A model generated the notes under the pieces. That model made no database searches. It worked only from the letters and a program-made list of their open reading frames with translations, and was not told where the DNA came from. The position numbers and the translations under genes are program-made. From contig CAJBME010000100.1 in assembly GCA_903954065.1 (NCBI GenBank), forward strand, positions 1-33,987: a DNA stretch of 33,987 bases, written 5' to 3'. How positions within the stretch are numbered: position 1 is the first letter of the stretch; the number at the start of each line of letters is the position of its first letter. Shown here piece by piece: positions 15,382-23,446 of this stretch. This DNA is from an uncultured bacterium (GTDB lineage Bacteria > Verrucomicrobiota > Verrucomicrobiia > Verrucomicrobiales > V1-33).

Positions 15382-17565
15382 TCAATCAGTCTCAACCTCT
15401 GGAGCCGGGGGAATGGCGGCAGCGGCGGCAGCGGCGGGTGCAGGTGTAGGAGCAGTAGTAGGAGCAGGCGTGTCGGATACGCCGAGCACCTGTTCGAGGG
15501 CCGGATCGCGGGAAGCCCCCTGCCCCATGGCTGACTGATAATGGCCAGCGGCCTTTTCCAAATCCCCGGCATTGGCGAAGATGACGGCGAGGTTGTAATG
15601 AGCATCGGCGTAAGCCGGCTCCAGCCCGACGGCGGCGGTGAATGCGTCCCGTGCCTTCTCCAGATCGCCGCGCTTATTTTGCACGCAGCCGAGGGTGAAA
15701 AACGCGCGGGCATTTTTTGGGTCGAGCTGCAGCGCATTGATCAGACTGCGCTCAGCTTCTTCCAACTGTCCTTGGCGGTACCCCACCACTCCGAGAAGGT
15801 AGTGGCAGAATGCGTCCTGCTCGCTGTAGGCTAGGGCCTTTTTCAGCGTTTTTTCCGCCCCAGCAAAATCCTGCTGTTTGACCTGAGTCACAGCGAGATT
15901 GCTCAATCCAAACAAGTTCGTCGGGTCTTCACGGAGAATCGTCTGGAAGGCGCGGCGCGACTCCCAGTACCGACCGCGGGCAAACGACCCAAGTCCAGCT
16001 TCAGCCACCGTCTTGAGGTCGTCGCTCAGCGACTGCAATCCGCGCACCGGACGAGCGGGACGCTCCCCCTCCTCGCCAGCCGGATCACCGCCCGCCTCTG
16101 CTGCGGTGGCCGGTGCTCCCGCCCCGTCTTCAGCGCGCGCAATGATGGTACCCTCCACTCCTTGGTTCTCCATGAAGCTCGCAATCACCGGGTCTTGAAT
16201 CCGCTGCGTCTCTTCCGGCGACAACGTAGGCGGAGGCGCGGCAATCTGATCCAAGGTGCCCAGCAATTCTTCATTGCTGATTTGCAGTTTGGCCAGCTGC
16301 TCCAGAGCCAGTCGCTTTTTCTCTTCGCGAAATGTCTGATGCTTAAGCTGATCGACAATCATTTTCCGGAGCATGCGGTTTTCGCCCGCCAGTTCCGAAT
16401 CGTCCTTGGTCATCGGAGTAGCGTCCACTAGCTGGTCGGTCGCCGCCTCCAACTTGGTGCGCAGTCCGGCAATTTGCTGGCGATACGCCTCATTTTCCTC
16501 TTTACTGCGATCGAGTTCGTCACGCACCGCGGCAATCTGCTCGCGCAGCGCCACCGCTTCCTTCACGGCAGATTCCTTGTCCGTCGACAACGTCGCCACC
16601 TTGGCATTGGCCTCGTCCAGCTGCCGCTTGAGTCGCTTGTTTTCATCCAATAACGCCTCGGCCGCAGCCAGACCGTCTTTGCCCTGGACCAGCGCCAACA
16701 ATTGGTTCTTCTCCGCCGCCAGCTCATCCCGCTCCTTACCCAGCTGCGTCATGGTCTGACGTGCCGCGGACAATTCCTGCAGCAACCCATCGATCTTCGT
16801 GGTCGCCTCATTCTGCGACTGACTTGCCTGCTCGAGGGCGGCCGTGGCGGCCTCCAGTTGTTTTGTCAGCGAGGCCACCTCGCGATCCCGTTTGACCGAG
16901 GCGGTATCGACCAAGTTTTGCAGTTCAATTTGTTTTTGCAGGGCGGCGTTGATCTCGCGTTTACTGGCGAGGAGTTTTTGATTCACCTCGAAGAGTTCCG
17001 CTTCTCTGGCTTGGAGGCGCTGCTGCAATTCGGCGCTTTGGGTGTTAAACCCTTGGAGCCGTTGGTCCATCTGGCCGATTTGGCGGTCGAGGCCACCGGC
17101 GGCTGGAGTCGCTGGCACGGTGGGACGCACGGTGGCGGGTGGGGGCGGAGTGGCCTCGGAGAAAGGGGCTCCGGATTCATCCACATTGGGCAGCAGCTCG
17201 GTTCCTCCAGGGGTGCCACCTGCTCCCGATCGTTCTTCGCGCCGCGCCCGTTCTTTCTGGCGGGCCTGCTCCATGTTCCGGCGCACCAGATTGCGGCGGT
17301 AATTCACCATGCTCGCCTGCCAGTCGGGATACCCACGGGCCACAGAATCAAAGACTTCGTTCGCTTCTTTGTATTTAAAATACGCCCCGGCGTAATTCCC
17401 CTGGCGCTCGAGCTTTTCCGCCTCCTGCACCATCATAAATCCTTTAAGATAAACCCCTTCCACATCATATGACCCAGGGTTTTGCTGAGCGGCCAGCGGA
17501 GGCACGGTCATCGACGCCCCCAGCAAAAAAGCAAGCGCACTAAATTGAAGAGATCGCAGAAACAT
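15382..17565 (-). CDS. exported coiled-coil and TPR protein
   Basis: A 727-residue protein. The signal peptide (residues 1-27, ending L-A-A-Q-Q) fixes the start at 17565, although the frame is open to 17709. Residues about 30-95 are a TPR-like helical segment (A-E-K-L-E-R-Q-G-N-Y-A-G-A-Y-F-K-Y-K-E-A). A Pro/Thr linker follows. Residues about 155-430 form a long coiled coil rich in Gln, Glu, Lys and Leu. Four or so TPR repeats occupy about 555-690 (for example A-Y-A-D-A-H-Y-N-L-A-V). The tail is alanine- and proline-rich. Such architecture suggests a periplasmic scaffold. It lies between an MtfA-like gene and a Tat-exported protein, all on the minus strand. No enzymatic motif is visible. Confidence 0.85.
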   Translation of the reverse strand: MFLRSLQFSALAFLLGASMTVPPLAAQQNPGSYDVEGVYLKGFMMVQEAEKLERQGNYAGAYFKYKEANEVFDSVARGYPDWQASMVNYRRNLVRRNMEQARQKERARREERSGAGGTPGGTELLPNVDESGAPFSEATPPPPATVRPTVPATPAAGGLDRQIGQMDQRLQGFNTQSAELQQRLQAREAELFEVNQKLLASKREINAALQKQIELQNLVDTASVKRDREVASLTKQLEAATAALEQASQSQNEATTKIDGLLQELSAARQTMTQLGKERDELAAEKNQLLALVQGKDGLAAAEALLDENKRLKRQLDEANAKVATLSTDKESAVKEAVALREQIAAVRDELDRSKEENEAYRQQIAGLRTKLEAATDQLVDATPMTKDDSELAGENRMLRKMIVDQLKHQTFREEKKRLALEQLAKLQISNEELLGTLDQIAAPPPTLSPEETQRIQDPVIASFMENQGVEGTIIARAEDGAGAPATAAEAGGDPAGEEGERPARPVRGLQSLSDDLKTVAEAGLGSFARGRYWESRRAFQTILREDPTNLFGLSNLAVTQVKQQDFAGAEKTLKKALAYSEQDAFCHYLLGVVGYRQGQLEEAERSLINALQLDPKNARAFFTLGCVQNKRGDLEKARDAFTAAVGLEPAYADAHYNLAVIFANAGDLEKAAGHYQSAMGQGASRDPALEQVLGVSDTPAPTTAPTPAPAAAAAAAIPPAPEVETD

Positions 17566-17687
17566 AGGAGCGGGGCCGGACGGGCCAGAGAGGAGTATAA
17601 TGGCTCCTGACCGGTTGTAAATTACACAGGCGGCGGCAACCGGCCGTGCCGTCTTGTTTTCCGCAGCCAGATGGGGGATTTTTCGGT

Positions 17688-18449
17688 TTATTCCAAGGAG
17701 AGCAGGCACAGCGAGGTGGTTTCCACGTTGGCGAAACCCAGATTTTTCCCGTCTTTGGTATAATCCGTAATGAAGCCGCCATCCGCTTGCTGGCGGCCCA
17801 GCATCTGGGTGCGCACGGCCTCCGCTTCCGGAAAATCAAATTCCCGCCGACGAGCCGCATGCAGCGCCAGCGCCAGCTTGTACGTCGCATATCGCCCGGC
17901 CCCCGGCACCACGACATCGGCAAAGCCATGACCGTCCCACATCTTCCGCGCCGCCGCAAAATACCCCTCCGCCACCTGCCGGTCACCCTCCGCCATCGAC
18001 GCCAACACCAGCAGATCCGCATACGGCTCCCACCCCGGAAAAAGCTCCGGCTTGACCACCTCCGTCTTGATCACCTTGTCCCCGTCACGCCCAACCTCAA
18101 TCAACTCATACCGACGAAAAGGCAGCGGCGACTTAGATTCCCCCAGCACAATCTCGATTTTTCCCGACTCCGTCACCCCATACCGGCGAATAGCCGCCCC
18201 AATTTTAGCCGACATCTCAGGATGCGACCGCTTCATCACCGCCGCCGCCAAATAGTTGTCATGATACAGCCAGTAGGTCGGACTGCCACGGAACTCGGGC
18301 AATAACCCAAGCGCCGGATCAAACAAACCAGCCAGAAACTCCCGCGCCCTAGCCACCTGCTCGACATAAAGCCCCTCCGCCGCCGCCCCAGACCGAACCG
18401 ATAGCGCCGCCGCCGCCGTAGAACAAAGAAATGATCGTCGAGTCACCAT
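17688..18449 (-). CDS. Tat-exported protein with toroid-like repeats
   Basis: A 253-residue protein that starts with a twin-arginine signal, T-R-R-S-F-L-C followed by an alanine-rich hydrophobic segment; this places the start at 18449 rather than the longer open frame to 18554. The mature part has helical motifs such as Y-W-L-Y-H-D-N-Y-L-A-A-A-V, and ends with Q-Q-A-D-G-G-F-I-T-D-Y and V-E-T-T-S-L-C-L-L-S-L. Those resemble the Q-x-x-D-G-G-F helical-barrel repeats of terpene-cyclase/prenyltransferase-like and some polysaccharide-active enzymes. It therefore probably folds as an alpha/alpha toroid, but no specific family is recognised. It sits downstream of ispD in the same orientation, 101 bp away. 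Confidence 0.75.
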   Translation of the reverse strand: MVTRRSFLCSTAAAALSVRSGAAAEGLYVEQVARAREFLAGLFDPALGLLPEFRGSPTYWLYHDNYLAAAVMKRSHPEMSAKIGAAIRRYGVTESGKIEIVLGESKSPLPFRRYELIEVGRDGDKVIKTEVVKPELFPGWEPYADLLVLASMAEGDRQVAEGYFAAARKMWDGHGFADVVVPGAGRYATYKLALALHAARRREFDFPEAEAVRTQMLGRQQADGGFITDYTKDGKNLGFANVETTSLCLLSLE

Positions 18450-18500
18450 CACCCAGCGTGCACGCAGATCCTCCACGACACCACCAAAGAAACGATAAAC

Positions 18501-18540
18501 CGGCCGCGACCGACCGCGACCGACCGCGACCGACCGCGAC
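18501..18540. repeat. 10-bp tandem repeat, four units
   Basis: CGACCGCGAC occurs three times exactly (18511-18540), preceded by a one-mismatch unit CGGCCGCGAC (18501-18510). It occupies most of the gap between the end of ispD and the start of the Tat-exported gene. Units of 10 bp match about one helical turn. Confidence 0.85.
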
Positions 18541-18550
18541 GCGCCGCCGC

Positions 18551-19258
18551 TCATGAGCGAGGCTGCTCGGCCACCTCGCCGTGGATGGACAGCAGGCTGG
18601 CGGCCAGCGCCAGGTCCTGCGCATGGGTGATTTTCAGATTAGGGGTGGTCGAAGCGACCAGCTGGACGGGACACCCCGCCGCCTGCACCGCGGTGACGTC
18701 ATCGGTGGGGTTTTCGCCGCGGGCGCGCGCGGCGGCAATAGCCTCCCGCAGCCATGACGTTTGGAATACCTGTGGTGTTTCCATGGCCCACAAGCCCTCG
18801 CGCTCGACGCTGCCAGTGACACAGCCCGCGGCATCCGCCCGCTTCACGGTTTCAACCACCGGATGAGCGAGCGCAGCCGCCCCCGACACGCGGGCCGCGG
18901 CTACGACCCGGCGCACATCCTCCGCGCTGACCAGCGGCCGGGCCCCGTCATGAACCGCCACCAAGACCGCCTCCGGAGACATGGCCGCCAAACCCGAAGC
19001 CACCGAATCCGACCGCTCCGCCCCGCCCGGCGCCCACCGCACCGACACCTGCATCTCCGCCGCCACTACCGCCACCCAGCCACACACCTCGTCCCAACGG
19101 TCACGCCCCATCACCAAAATCACCTCGCCAAATTCACCCGATCCAGCCAGCGCCCGCACCGCACGCTCCAAAACCGAGCACCCAGCCAAGGGCGCCGCCA
19201 GCTTGTCAAATCCCATGCGCCGGCTCGACCCAGCAGCCACGATCAAAGCAGATGTCAT
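18551..19258 (-). CDS. ispD: 2-C-methyl-D-erythritol 4-phosphate cytidylyltransferase
   Basis: A 235-residue cytosolic enzyme of the MEP isoprenoid pathway, joining CTP to methylerythritol phosphate. The N-terminal nucleotide-binding loop A-A-G-S-S-R-R-M-G, followed by a lysine (F-D-K-L), is intact. A-V-H-D-G-A-R-P-L, the V-K-R-A-D segment and the T-P-Q-V-F-Q motif complete the family signature. Length matches the usual 225-240. The start at 19258 puts M-T-S-A-L-I-V-A-A-G at the N-terminus as expected; the frame is open much further upstream to 19420 but that would run into the divergent proA. GGTGGAG lies just before the start. It is divergent from proA, sharing a 135-bp intergenic region. 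Confidence 0.96.
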   Translation of the reverse strand: MTSALIVAAGSSRRMGFDKLAAPLAGCSVLERAVRALAGSGEFGEVILVMGRDRWDEVCGWVAVVAAEMQVSVRWAPGGAERSDSVASGLAAMSPEAVLVAVHDGARPLVSAEDVRRVVAAARVSGAAALAHPVVETVKRADAAGCVTGSVEREGLWAMETPQVFQTSWLREAIAAARARGENPTDDVTAVQAAGCPVQLVASTTPNLKITHAQDLALAASLLSIHGEVAEQPRS

Positions 19259-19393
19259 CACTCCACCATCGAACAAATCAACAACGACGCAACCCGCAGT
19301 CACCGCACAACCCGCCGCCTCATCGGAGCCGGACGCAAGACAACGCAGGTAAAATCTGGACGCGCCGCCCAGAACAGGCTTCGGTAAGGACTG

Positions 19394-20665
19394 ATGTCCC
19401 TTGAATCCGATCTCCTGCAAATGGGCGCCCGCGCCCGCACGGCCGCGCTCGCCCTCGCCTTGGTGCCAGCCAGTCAGAAAAATGCCATTTTGCTGGCGAT
19501 GGCGGAGGAATTAGTGGCGCGTGAAACCGCCATCTTGGCGGCCAATGCCTTGGACATGGAGGCTGCCGCAGCCAACGGCCTCACGTCGGCGATTCAGGAT
19601 CGATTATTTCTCGATTCCAAGCGTCTGCGGGCGATGGCGGACGGCGTGCGGCAAGTGGCCTCACTACCGGATCCGGTGGGTGAGGTATTGTCCTCATGGA
19701 GTCGACCCAACGGCCTGCGGATCGAGAAAAAGCGTGTCCCTATCGGGGTCATTGGCATCATTTACGAAGCGCGGCCGAATGTGACCAGTGATGCAGCGGC
19801 GTTGTGTTTCAAGAGCGGCAATGCGACCATTTTGCGAGGAGGCAAGGAATCGGTGCACTCGAATGTGGCGATTGCGGACGCCTTGGCCGCGGGCGGCGAG
19901 CGGGCGGGCATGCCGCCGGACTGCCTTCAGCTGGTGCCTACGACCGACCGTGAAGCGGTGCGACTCCTGTGCGGGATGAACCAATATCTGGACCTGATTA
20001 TTCCGCGGGGCGGCAAAGGGTTGATCGAGACTGTGGTCTCACTCGCTCGCATGCCCGTGATCAAGCATTACGATGGCGTCTGTCATTTATACGTGGATGC
20101 TGCAGCCGACTTGGACATGGCTGTGCGCTTGATTGTCAATGGCAAAGCGCAAAAACCAAGCGCCTGCAACTCGCTCGAAACAGCATTGATCCACGAAAGT
20201 GTGGCCCAGGCCCTACTCCCCAAACTACTGCCTGCGCTCGCCGCCGCCAGCGTCACCCTGCGGGCCTCTCCCGATTTACTCGCTCTCATCACCGATCCCG
20301 CCGGCGCCACCATTGAACCCGCCACCCCAGCCGACTGGGACACCGAATACCTCGACCTCATCCTCGCGGCAAAAACCGTGGGATCAGTGGACGAAGCGAT
20401 CGACCACATCAACCAACACGGGTCCAAACACAGCGATGTCATTGTGACCGAAGACGCGCCCCGGGCCGAACATTTCCTCGCCAGCGTGGACAGCGCATGC
20501 TGTTTTTGGAATGCCAGCAGCCGGTTCAATGACGGCGAAGAATTCGGCTTCGGCGCAGAAATCGGCATTTCCACCGACAAACTGCATGCGCGCGGACCGA
20601 TGGCGCTGCCCGAACTGACCAGCTACAAATACCTCATTCGTGGCCAAGGCCAAATCCGAGGGTGA
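19394..20665 (+). CDS. proA: gamma-glutamyl phosphate reductase
   Basis: A 423-residue aldehyde-dehydrogenase-fold enzyme that reduces gamma-glutamyl phosphate to glutamate semialdehyde with NADPH, the second step of proline biosynthesis. Family hallmarks are present: V-P-I-G-V-I-G-I-I-Y-E-A-R-P-N-V-T, the G-N-A-T-I-L-R-G-G-K-E cofactor segment, P-R-G-G-K-G-L, and the catalytic C258 in K-P-S-A-C-N-S-L-E-T. The C-terminal F-G-F-G-A-E-I-G-I-S-T-D-K-L-H-A-R-G-P-M is also typical. Length matches the usual 415-420. No proB is seen nearby, so the pathway genes are dispersed. It is divergent from ispD. Confidence 0.97.
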   Translation: MSLESDLLQMGARARTAALALALVPASQKNAILLAMAEELVARETAILAANALDMEAAAANGLTSAIQDRLFLDSKRLRAMADGVRQVASLPDPVGEVLSSWSRPNGLRIEKKRVPIGVIGIIYEARPNVTSDAAALCFKSGNATILRGGKESVHSNVAIADALAAGGERAGMPPDCLQLVPTTDREAVRLLCGMNQYLDLIIPRGGKGLIETVVSLARMPVIKHYDGVCHLYVDAAADLDMAVRLIVNGKAQKPSACNSLETALIHESVAQALLPKLLPALAAASVTLRASPDLLALITDPAGATIEPATPADWDTEYLDLILAAKTVGSVDEAIDHINQHGSKHSDVIVTEDAPRAEHFLASVDSACCFWNASSRFNDGEEFGFGAEIGISTDKLHARGPMALPELTSYKYLIRGQGQIRG

Positions 20666-20782
20666 ACGCCGGAAAGCAGCCCCCAGTCCGGAACCGCCTG
20701 AGCAGAACCACCAACGTGGGACCGCCCGGGCCGATGACTCTTAGCCAGTCTCAGCCAATCCCTCGGACGGCAAAAAACTGTC

Positions 20783-21262
20783 TTAGCTGCCGCTCGATTT
20801 TTTGGCGGTTTTAGCCTTTTTGGCTGCGGGTTTCGCCGCGGTTTTTTGGGCCGCTGCGGCGGGTTTTTTCGCGGCTGCCTTACTCGCTGGCTTGGCCTCA
20901 GGCGTGGGCTCAGGCTTGGCCGAAGGTGTGGTGGCCGCGGCGGTTTCTTCGGCGTCGTCGCGGGTTTGCGCTTGGGCGGCGCTTTCGCCTGGGCGGCGCA
21001 GGGCGGCTCCGCCGGGGGCGACGTGTTTAGCGACGGGTTTCCAAGTGGCGGGTTGTTTCAGAGCGGCGCTTTTCCACGGCATGCCGGCCGCCTCCCAGCG
21101 GCGGCGCCACGTTTCATAGGAGATGCCCTCGTCGTCATCGTTGACGCCAAATTGGAACCCGCAGGACGGGCAAATTTCAAACGATCCACCTCCGAACTCG
21201 CTCCGGGGTGGTTCACTCAGTTTTGGATAATCGCAGACAGGACAGATAAAGCCGACGGCCAT
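20783..21262 (-). CDS. zinc-ribbon (CPCC-like) protein with Lys/Ala-rich tail
   Basis: A 159-residue cytoplasmic protein in two parts. Residues 1-60 form a zinc ribbon: C7-P-V-C10 and C31-P-S-C34, followed by an acidic N-D-D-D-E and S-Y-E-T-W-R-R-R-W. This resembles the small cysteine-rich CPCC family. Residues about 100-159 are low-complexity Ala/Lys/Pro with repeated A-A-K-K and P-A-A-K, like the tail of eukaryotic histone H1 or the bacterial HU/H1-like proteins, and should bind nucleic acid non-specifically. The start at 21262 is well defined since the first zinc pair is only seven residues in. It is convergent with proA. Function unknown; a DNA- or RNA-binding role is inferred. Confidence 0.8.
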   Translation of the reverse strand: MAVGFICPVCDYPKLSEPPRSEFGGGSFEICPSCGFQFGVNDDDEGISYETWRRRWEAAGMPWKSAALKQPATWKPVAKHVAPGGAALRRPGESAAQAQTRDDAEETAAATTPSAKPEPTPEAKPASKAAAKKPAAAAQKTAAKPAAKKAKTAKKSSGS

Positions 21263-21358
21263 GGCGTGGGGAAAAGGCGGTGTGGTGACGAAGAGGTGGA
21301 CGAAAGAATCGTGACGATATGTAACAGGAGAATGGTGTTCTTGAAGGAGGTTCCGCGG

Positions 21359-21508
21359 ATGTCCACTAAAAATTTGTGCTACGGGGGTGGAGTCTGCCGA
21401 AGAATGGTCGATTATTTTGCCGCCGAGGGGGTGGCAGGGTCGGGTTTAAGCCGCACCAGACGGCCTGGCTGTCGGTCAAAATACCCGCGACGACCGGGCT
21501 TGAAATAG
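21359..21508 (+). CDS. possible 49-residue small protein
   Basis: An ATG at 21359 is preceded by AAGGAGG at a spacing of 8 bases, the best Shine-Dalgarno match I noticed in the window, where most genes lack one. The 49-residue product is rich in Gly and Arg with three cysteines and has no recognised family. It overlaps an antisense frame (21366-21596), so at most one is likely to be real. Confidence 0.25.
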   Translation: MSTKNLCYGGGVCRRMVDYFAAEGVAGSGLSRTRRPGCRSKYPRRPGLK

Positions 21509-21596
21509 GTTTTGGCCCGGCCACAATTTCCACCGCCCACAACCCAACAGGGCAAAAACACAGTAAAAAAAGCCAAAACCGCAGAAAAGACGTCAT
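21366..21596 (-). CDS. possible small secreted protein
   Basis: A 76-residue frame whose first 22 residues look like a signal peptide (F-L-R-F-W-L-F-L-L-C-F-C, then L-W-A-V). The remainder is Pro/Arg-rich with no recognised motif. No ribosome site is seen upstream. It is antisense to the small frame with the strong Shine-Dalgarno sequence. Confidence 0.25.
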   Translation of the reverse strand: MTSFLRFWLFLLCFCPVGLWAVEIVAGPKPISSPVVAGILTDSQAVWCGLNPTLPPPRRQNNRPFFGRLHPRSTNF

Positions 21597-21722
21597 AAAT
21601 CAGGCTATCGGATCCATCGATCCCGCCAACGAGAAAATTTCCTTTTGCACACCGCGCAAAACGAGCTTAAGACTCATGCCCGCCAAATCCGGTGGGACGC
21701 AATGTTTTTACCCTGAGCCGCC

Positions 21723-22181
21723 ATGATCGCCCGCGACATCCTCGAGAAAATCGAAAAAGAGCACATGAAGAAAGCGGTCACCCCGTTCCGCGTGGGTGAC
21801 ACTATCAAAGTGCATACCAAGGTCATTGAAGGTGGCAAGGAGCGTCTGCAGGCGTTCCAAGGCATTGTTCTGGCCCGTCGTGGGACCGGCTTGAACGCCA
21901 GCTTCACGGTCCGCAAAATCAGCTACGGCGAAGGCGTGGAAAGGGTTTTCCCATTGCACAGCCCGGCCGTTGACCGGATTGAAATTATCAGCCAGGGCCG
22001 CGTCCGCCGCAGCAAACTGTACTACCTGCGCGACCGCGTCGGCAAAAGCGCCACCAAGGTCAAAGGCGTGGGCCGGGCCAATACCGTGGCCGCCGCCAAT
22101 GCCGTCGTCTCGACAGCCGCTGCGGCCGCTGCCGCTGCTGCTGCTGCCGCCGCCCCGGCCGCCGAAGCCGCCGCCGAATAA
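21723..22181 (+). CDS. rplS: 50S ribosomal protein L19
   Basis: A 152-residue protein of the large ribosomal subunit located at the 30S-50S interface. The core (residues 1-115) matches L19: [10 protein letters not shown], an [10 protein letters not shown] segment, [18 protein letters not shown], and [10 protein letters not shown]. The family is normally 110-120 residues; here a 37-residue extension follows, with 13 consecutive alanines and an A-E-A-A-A-E end. No trmD or rpsP is adjacent, so the usual operon is split. A strong terminator follows at 22297. Confidence 0.97.
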   Translation: MIARDILEKIEKEHMKKAVTPFRVGDTIKVHTKVIEGGKERLQAFQGIVLARRGTGLNASFTVRKISYGEGVERVFPLHSPAVDRIEIISQGRVRRSKLYYLRDRVGKSATKVKGVGRANTVAAANAVVSTAAAAAAAAAAAAAPAAEAAAE

Positions 22182-22476
22182 GTATCGGGGATCGGTGCAT
22201 CGGGAAATTAGAGGCTTGGATTCACAAGTCATTGCGCGGCAAAGTCATCTGGTCGCGCGGTACCAAGCCATCCCGGTCCCACACTCGTTGTCATCAAGCC
22301 GCTTCCGTCGCTCGGGAGCGGCTTTTTTTCTGTCATGAGGCCGCCTTTCCCGTCACTGATCGCCGTCCCGTTCCGGTCGGCCCCCGATCAACCCGTTGCT
22401 TAAATCCGATGCCTGTCGCTTTATTCCCGAGTGGACGCCGCGGCATCCGGCGTCTTGATTCCCGAGGACGCATTAT
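22182..22476. other. rplS-ROK intergenic region
   Basis: These 295 bases contain the rplS terminator at 22297-22330 and, after it, about 145 bases that should carry the promoter of the ROK kinase operon. I could not identify convincing -10/-35 boxes or another RNA structure. Confidence 0.5.
22297..22330 (+). terminator. rho-independent terminator of rplS
   Basis: AGCCGCTTCC (22297-22306) pairs with GGGAGCGGCT (22314-22323) with one G-T wobble across a 7-base loop. The stem is followed by a run of T residues. It lies 116 bp after the rplS stop codon. Confidence 0.88.
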
Positions 22477-23412
22477 ATGAATTGGATTTTGGGCATCGAT
22501 CTCGGAGGCACTGGCATCAAGTGCGGGGCTTTTTCATTGACCGGCCAGCTGCTGGCGAGTCGACTCGCTCCGACGAGGGATGGCGACGTCTCGGCGGGCG
22601 GACCGGCCTTTCTGGACGAGATCCGGGCGGCCATGTTGAGTTTAACGCAGGATTTCGGCGGAGTTCCGCCGCAGCGGGCGGGAGTAGCGGCGCCGGGGCT
22701 GGCGGCGCGGGACGGCACGCATGTGGCGTTCATGCCGGGCCGTCTGCGCGGTTTGGAAAACCTACACTGGCAGCAGGCGTTGTCCTGCCGCGAGCCGGTG
22801 CCGGTGCTGAATGATGCGCATGCGGCCTTATTGGGCGAAGTGTGGCAGGGTGCGGCGCGCGGCCGGAGGGACGTGATCCTGCTCACTCTGGGCACGGGTG
22901 TGGGTGGGGCGATTATTTGCGACGGCCGGCTGCTGCGCGGTCATCTGGGACGGGCGGGGCACCTTGGGCACATGACTGTGGATCACCACGGCCCACCCAC
23001 GATTGCTGGCACGCCCGGGGGCATTGAAGTGGCGATCGGCAATGCCACCGTCAGCGAACGCACGGGCGGACGGTTTACCATGACCCGGGATCTGGCGGAC
23101 GCGGCGCAGCAAGGAGATGCCGCGGCCCAAGCGGTATGGGATGAATCAGTCCATGCCCTAGCCGCCCACCTCGCCGGTTTGATCTGCGCCCTAGATCCGG
23201 AAATCATCGTCATCGGTGGCGGCATCGCCGAACTCGATGACTTCCTCTTCGTCCCGTTGCGGGCCGCTCTCGCCGGCATGGAATGGCGCCCACATGGACA
23301 AGGCGTGGAAATCCGCAAGGCCGCACTCGGCAACTGGGCCGGCGCCTATGGAGCCGCCTTCAACACCCTTCCACCCGCCACCACCGCGGAAAACCTCGGC
23401 TGTATCAGCTAG
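22477..23412 (+). CDS. ROK-family sugar kinase lacking the zinc-binding cysteines
   Basis: A 311-residue cytosolic kinase of the ROK family, probably phosphorylating a hexose or amino sugar with ATP. The phosphate-binding loop D8-L-G-G-T-G-I-K15, the catalytic D113 in L-N-D-A-H-A-A-L-L-G-E, and the second ATP motif L-G-T-G-V-G-G-A-I are intact. The usual G-E-x-G-H-M and C-x-C-G-x-x-G-C-x-E segments are changed to G-R-A-G-H-L-G-H-M and P-T-I-A-G-T-P-G-G-I-E. The three zinc-ligand cysteines are therefore missing while the shape of the loop and the glutamate are kept. The next gene, an SIS sugar isomerase-type protein, starts 34 bp downstream and is probably cotranscribed, pointing to amino-sugar metabolism. 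Confidence 0.9.
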   Translation: MNWILGIDLGGTGIKCGAFSLTGQLLASRLAPTRDGDVSAGGPAFLDEIRAAMLSLTQDFGGVPPQRAGVAAPGLAARDGTHVAFMPGRLRGLENLHWQQALSCREPVPVLNDAHAALLGEVWQGAARGRRDVILLTLGTGVGGAIICDGRLLRGHLGRAGHLGHMTVDHHGPPTIAGTPGGIEVAIGNATVSERTGGRFTMTRDLADAAQQGDAAAQAVWDESVHALAAHLAGLICALDPEIIVIGGGIAELDDFLFVPLRAALAGMEWRPHGQGVEIRKAALGNWAGAYGAAFNTLPPATTAENLGCIS

Positions 23413-23446
23413 AAATTTTTCACACTCAACACATTCAATATCAAAG

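Larger units (their letters stand above)
21263..21722. other. 460-base region before rplS, no confident gene
   Basis: This region separates the divergent zinc-ribbon gene and rplS and should contain the promoter of each. I see no RNA gene. Two mutually antisense short frames are present (21359-21508 plus and 21366-21596 minus), each with one gene-like property but no family resemblance; they are listed separately with low confidence. Confidence 0.5.

Noticed and set aside
18501..18540. possible CRISPR-like array
   Set aside because: Units are contiguous 10-mers without spacers, so this is a simple tandem repeat.
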